Below, in pieces: positions 60,720 to 64,000 of a DNA stretch of 64,000 bases. The notes beneath the pieces were generated by a model. That model was given only the letters and a program-made list of their open reading frames with translations, did no database searches and had not been told where the DNA came from. Source of the stretch: Streptomyces paradoxus (lineage in GTDB: Bacteria > Actinomycetota > Actinomycetes > Streptomycetales > Streptomycetaceae); the NCBI RefSeq assembly GCF_014202475.1, contig NZ_JACHGV010000001.1, forward strand, positions 248,001-312,000, in the 5' to 3' direction. Position 1 is the first letter of the stretch, and every line of letters starts with the position of its first letter. The position numbers were made by a program, and so were the translations under genes.

Positions 60720-61532
60720 GTGAGTGATGGCCACACCCCTTCGGGAGGGTCGGCGAGGCTGAACACCGGTGTGGCGCACAACGCGCGCGTGTGGAACTAC
60801 TGGATCGGCGGCAAGGACAACTACGAGGTCGACCAGCAGGTCGGCGAGCACGTCGCCGGCATGTTCCCGATCATCCGGGACATCGCCCGGGCGGACCGGG
60901 ACTTCCTGGGCCGGGCCGTGTCGTTCCTCGCCGGTGAGCGCGGCGTGCGGCAGTTCCTCGACATCGGCACGGGACTGCCGACGGCGGACAACACCCACGA
61001 GATCGCCCAGCGGCTCGCACCCGACTCCCGCATCGTCTACGTCGACAACGACCCCATCGTGCTGGTGCACGCCCGCACCCTGCTCACCGGCACCCAGGAC
61101 GGCGTGACCGCCTATATCGACGCCGATGTGCACGACCCGGACGCCATCATCGAACGAGCGGGGGACACCCTCGACTTCACGCGGCCCGTCGCCGTGATGA
61201 TGCTGGGCATCCTCAACTTCGTCCTCGACGTCGAGAAGGCCCGGGACATCGTGCGCCGGGTGATGGCCGCGGTGCCGTCCGGCAGCTTCCTGGTCCTCAC
61301 CCACCCCACCTTCGACGACGAGCTCGGCGGCGCGGGCCAGATCCCGGCCATGAAGTTCTGGAACGAGAACGCCACTCCCCCGATCACCGCCCGCAGCGGC
61401 GCGGACATCGCCGCGTTCTTCGAGGGTCTTGAGGTGCTCGAACCGGGCATGGTGTCGTGCGGGCAGTGGCGTGCCGAGCCCAGATCGGCCCTGCTGGTAC
61501 CGCAGTACGGCGCGGTGGCCGTGAAGCCCTGA
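60720..61532 (+). CDS. DUF574 / Methyltransf_19 SAM-dependent methyltransferase
   Basis: A 270-residue protein of the large Streptomyces DUF574 family. NARVWNYWIGGKDNYEVDQQ near residue 20 is the family hallmark, DIGTGLPTADNTHE (about 81-94) the SAM motif I, IVYVDNDPIVLVHARTLL the acidic loop, and FWNENATPPITARSGADIAA the C-terminal block. GTG 60720 has GAGGAGAGGA upstream. Substrates of this family are unknown. It lies 37 bases before the glutamine-synthetase-like gene and may be co-transcribed. Confidence 0.92.
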   Translation: MSDGHTPSGGSARLNTGVAHNARVWNYWIGGKDNYEVDQQVGEHVAGMFPIIRDIARADRDFLGRAVSFLAGERGVRQFLDIGTGLPTADNTHEIAQRLAPDSRIVYVDNDPIVLVHARTLLTGTQDGVTAYIDADVHDPDAIIERAGDTLDFTRPVAVMMLGILNFVLDVEKARDIVRRVMAAVPSGSFLVLTHPTFDDELGGAGQIPAMKFWNENATPPITARSGADIAAFFEGLEVLEPGMVSCGQWRAEPRSALLVPQYGAVAVKP

Positions 61533-61568
61533 CGACGCCGCCTTCGCCGGAGAAGAACCGGAGGACGC

Positions 61569-62972
61569 ATGACCACCCTGGCCGATCCCGTGCCCGGCGG
61601 CCGTCCCGGCGATGTCGAGCGGGCCACCGCGCTGAGCGGCGAGCTCGCCGGCCGGGGCGTGCACGGCGTGGTGCTGGCCTACATCGACACCGCGGGCATC
61701 GGCCGGGTGAAGACCGTCCCGACGGCCCGGCTCGCCGCCGCGGCGGCCTGGGGCGTCGGCATGTCGCCGGTGTTCGACACGTTCCTGGCGAACGACTCCA
61801 TCGTCACCACCGACGTCCTCGGCTCCCCCGACGGCGATCTGCGCCTCTACCCGGACCTGGACCAGCTCGTCGTCCTGGCCGGGCAGCCCGGCTGGGCCTG
61901 GGCGCCGGTGGACCGTGTCACGCAGGACGGGGAGCGGCATCCCGGCTGCGCCCGCACGTTCCTGCGCCGGACGGTCGCCGAGGCGGCCGGGCGGCACGGC
62001 CTCACCTTCAGGGCCGCCATCGAGGTCGAGTGGACCGTGGCCCGGGGCGACGCCCCCGGCGACACGTTCGTGCCCGCGACGACCGGCCCGGCGTACGGTG
62101 CGGCCCGGCAGGTCGAGCTCGGTGACTACACCGCCGACGTGCTGGCCGCGTGCGCGGCCCAGGGCATCGACGTCGAGCAGGTCCATCCCGAGTACGCGGC
62201 CGGGCAGTTCGAGATCTCGGTGGGTGCGGTCGATCCGGTGGCGGCGGCCGACCGCAGCGTGCTCGTCCGGCAGACCGTCCGGGCGGTGGCCCAGCGGCAC
62301 GGGCTGCGGGTCTCCTTCGCCCCGGCCGTCGTGGGCCAGGGCGTCGGAAACGGCGGGCACGTCCACCTGTCCGCCTGGCGTGACGGGGCCAGTCTGCACG
62401 CCGGGGGCGAGGGCCGGTACGGCATGACGGCCGAGGCGGAGTCGCTCACGGCCGGCATCCTCGCCCACCTGCCCGCTCTCACGGCCGTCACCGCCCCGAG
62501 TCCCGCCAGCTACCTGCGGCTCAGGCCCTCCCAGTGGGCCGGGGTGTTCACGGCCTGGGGCCGCGAGACCCGGGAGACCGCGCTGCGTGTCGTCACCGGC
62601 ACCGCGGGCCTGCGCGACCAGGCGGCCAACCTGGAGATCAAGCCCGTCGACCTGGCCGCCAACCCTTACCTCGCGATCGGCTCCCTGATCGCCGCCGGGC
62701 TGGACGGCCTGACGGCGTCCGCCGCCCTGCCGGACGAGATCACCGGCGATCCGGCCGGCCTGGGCGAGGCGGAGGCGGCCGCCCGTGGTGTGCGGCGCCT
62801 GCCCGACTCGCTGGAGCGGGCCGTCGAGGAGTTCCGCGCGGACGGCGTGCTGCGGGCGGCCCTCGGCCCGGTCCTGGCCGACGCGGTGATCGCCGTACGG
62901 CGGGGCGAGGCGGCGTCCGTCGCCGGGCTGGACGACGACCGGGTGGCGGCGGCGTACCGCTGGAAGTACTGA
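61569..62972 (+). CDS. Glutamine-synthetase-family ligase (GlnA-like, FluG C-half)
   Basis: A 467-residue protein. The beta-grasp part has YIDTAGIGRVKTVPTARL; the catalytic part has YAAGQFEISVGAV, GNGGHVHLSAW and NLEIKPVDLAANPYLAIGSL, the metal and ammonia-site blocks of the GS fold. It differs from true GlnA in spacing and lacks the adenylylation tyrosine block. Such GS-like enzymes gamma-glutamylate amines (polyamines, ethanolamine). GTG of the amidohydrolase follows its stop after one base. Together they equal the two halves of fungal FluG. The amine substrate is unknown. Confidence 0.9.
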   Translation: MTTLADPVPGGRPGDVERATALSGELAGRGVHGVVLAYIDTAGIGRVKTVPTARLAAAAAWGVGMSPVFDTFLANDSIVTTDVLGSPDGDLRLYPDLDQLVVLAGQPGWAWAPVDRVTQDGERHPGCARTFLRRTVAEAAGRHGLTFRAAIEVEWTVARGDAPGDTFVPATTGPAYGAARQVELGDYTADVLAACAAQGIDVEQVHPEYAAGQFEISVGAVDPVAAADRSVLVRQTVRAVAQRHGLRVSFAPAVVGQGVGNGGHVHLSAWRDGASLHAGGEGRYGMTAEAESLTAGILAHLPALTAVTAPSPASYLRLRPSQWAGVFTAWGRETRETALRVVTGTAGLRDQAANLEIKPVDLAANPYLAIGSLIAAGLDGLTASAALPDEITGDPAGLGEAEAAARGVRRLPDSLERAVEEFRADGVLRAALGPVLADAVIAVRRGEAASVAGLDDDRVAAAYRWKY

Positions 62973-62973
62973 C

Positions 62974-64000
62974 GTGAGCGCGGTCCGGGAGGCGCTCGAC
63001 TCCGTGCGGCTGGTCGACCACCACTGCCACGGCACCGTGACGGCCGACCTCGGCCGGGAGGCGTTCGAGTCCCTCATCACGGAGGGCGAGGCGTGGCCGG
63101 GCATCTCGCCCTTCGACAGCCCCGTGGGCGTGGCCGTGCGCCGCCACTGCGCTCCCCTGCTCGGCCTGCCCCGGCACGCGCCCGCCGGGGAGTACCTCGC
63201 CCGCCGCTCGGACCTCGGATGGCGCGAGGTGCAGCGCCGCTTCCTGCGCGCCGCGGGCACGGACGTCTTCTGCGTCGACACCGGCTACGCCCCCGAGCGC
63301 ATCACCACGCCGGGGGACATCGCCGAGGCGGCGCGCGGGACCGCGTACGAGGTCGTACGGCTGGAGGGCGTCGCGGAGTCGGTGCGGGCCGCCGGAGCCG
63401 AACCGGACGCGTACGCGGACGCCTTCCGCGCGGCCGCGCTGGACGCCGTGCGGCGGCCCGGCGTGGTGGCCGTGAAGTCGGTGGCGGCCTACCGCACCGG
63501 CTTCGGTCTGGACCCGGCCCGCCCCTCGGACGCGGAGGTCGCCGGGGCGGCCCGGCACTGGCTCGTCAGGGGCGGACGTCTCGACGACCCGGTCCTCGTA
63601 CGGCACCTGCTGTGGACCGCCGTCGACCTCGGGCTGCCGCTCCAGCTGCACACCGGTTTCGGCGACAACGACATCCGGCTGCACCGCGCCGACCCCGCCC
63701 TGCTCACGGACTGGCTGCGCCTCACCGCCGGGACGATCCCCGTCCTGCTCCTGCACTGCTGGCCCTACCAGCGGCAGGCCGCCTACCTGGCGGCGGTCTT
63801 CGAGCACGTGTACCTCGACGTCGGCCTCACCCTCCATTACGTCGGCCCCGCCCGGGCCGGTGCGGTCCTCGCGGAAGCCCTGGAGATCACACCGTTCCGC
63901 AAACTCCTGTACAGCTCCGACGCCTACGGTGTGCCGGAGTTCCACCACCTCGGGGCGCTCGCCTTCCGGCAGGGCCTCGCCGGGCTGCTGCAGGAGCGGG
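62974..64000 (+). CDS. Amidohydrolase_2-family protein (FluG N-half-like), cut by window end
   Basis: The first 342 residues are visible. GTG 62974 starts one base after the ligase stop. The metal HxH is in VDHHCHG (H17, H19), a later His in LQLHTGFGDND and another in LLLHCWPYQ, and the Asp in LLYSSDAYG (D316). This is the TIM-barrel amidohydrolase linked to GS-like ligases in actinobacteria. It likely removes a gamma-glutamyl or formyl-type group made by, or feeding, the ligase. The C-terminus is outside the window. Confidence 0.9.
   Translation, partial: MSAVREALDSVRLVDHHCHGTVTADLGREAFESLITEGEAWPGISPFDSPVGVAVRRHCAPLLGLPRHAPAGEYLARRSDLGWREVQRRFLRAAGTDVFCVDTGYAPERITTPGDIAEAARGTAYEVVRLEGVAESVRAAGAEPDAYADAFRAAALDAVRRPGVVAVKSVAAYRTGFGLDPARPSDAEVAGAARHWLVRGGRLDDPVLVRHLLWTAVDLGLPLQLHTGFGDNDIRLHRADPALLTDWLRLTAGTIPVLLLHCWPYQRQAAYLAAVFEHVYLDVGLTLHYVGPARAGAVLAEALEITPFRKLLYSSDAYGVPEFHHLGALAFRQGLAGLLQER

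Overview
The window is a very GC-rich chromosomal stretch of a high-GC actinomycete, almost certainly Streptomyces or a close relative. The evidence is codon third positions that are nearly always G or C, many GTG starts, many 4-base ATGA or 1-base TGATG gene overlaps, a WhiB-family gene, DUF309/DUF3140/DUF427/DUF574-type actinobacterial genes and a large sugar-catabolic regulon. No phage genes, transposases or CRISPR arrays were seen.

Layout. (1) 1-3.8 kb: the 5' end of a tRNA that matches tRNA-Pro, a small membrane protein, a cupin, a LacI regulator divergent from an oxidoreductase with paired operators, and a TMEM175-type channel. (2) 3.9-21.3 kb: an inositol (iol) supercluster. A second LacI-type regulator faces a plus-strand operon (Fe/2-oxoglutarate dioxygenase, SDR, IolG-like and Gfo/Idh/MocA-like dehydrogenases). 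It converges at a strong terminator on a minus-strand operon (ABC importer, IolE-like and IolG-like enzymes). A mirrored promoter region then starts the plus-strand iolC-aldolase-iolB-iolD-iolA-gntR operon. Together these give import of inositol, oxidation, dehydration, ring opening, isomerisation, phosphorylation, aldol cleavage and semialdehyde oxidation. (3) 21.3-42.3 kb: an exopolysaccharide locus. It holds a GalE-like epimerase, a membrane GGDEF/EAL cyclic-di-GMP protein, a GH15 enzyme, UDP-glucose dehydrogenase, an initiating sugar-phosphate transferase, glycosyltransferases, two FemAB-like acyltransferases, and a tight five-gene operon for flippase, GT4-GT2 fusion, polymerase/ligase, Wzz-like protein and polysaccharide deacetylase. 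A 23-bp sequence motif recurs at five sites here, in front of at least four of these transcription units. (4) 42.3-45.1 kb: TetR regulator, DUF427 protein, aldo/keto reductase and a complete tRNA-Pro(GGG).

(5) 45.2-52.4 kb: mostly housekeeping genes: DUF309, cobalamin genes cobF and cobK, an HAD phosphatase, a TauE/SafE exporter, a thiolase, a coupled WhiB-Dps pair, DUF3140 and an HhH-GPD-like endonuclease. (6) 52.4-59.4 kb: a six-gene minus-strand catabolic operon of unknown substrate (M24-fold hydrolase, E1-alpha, E1-beta, amidohydrolase, bicupin, SDR) with an XRE-cupin regulator upstream. (7) 59.5-64 kb: a decayed histidine-kinase tail, a lipoprotein, a DUF574 methyltransferase, and a glutamine-synthetase-like ligase followed by an amidohydrolase cut by the window end (a split FluG-like pair).

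The least explained parts are the recurring motif that ties the exopolysaccharide genes together, the dioxygenase-containing side branch of the inositol cluster, and the M24/E1/amidohydrolase operon. All functions come from reading motifs, gene order and family knowledge; no search was run.
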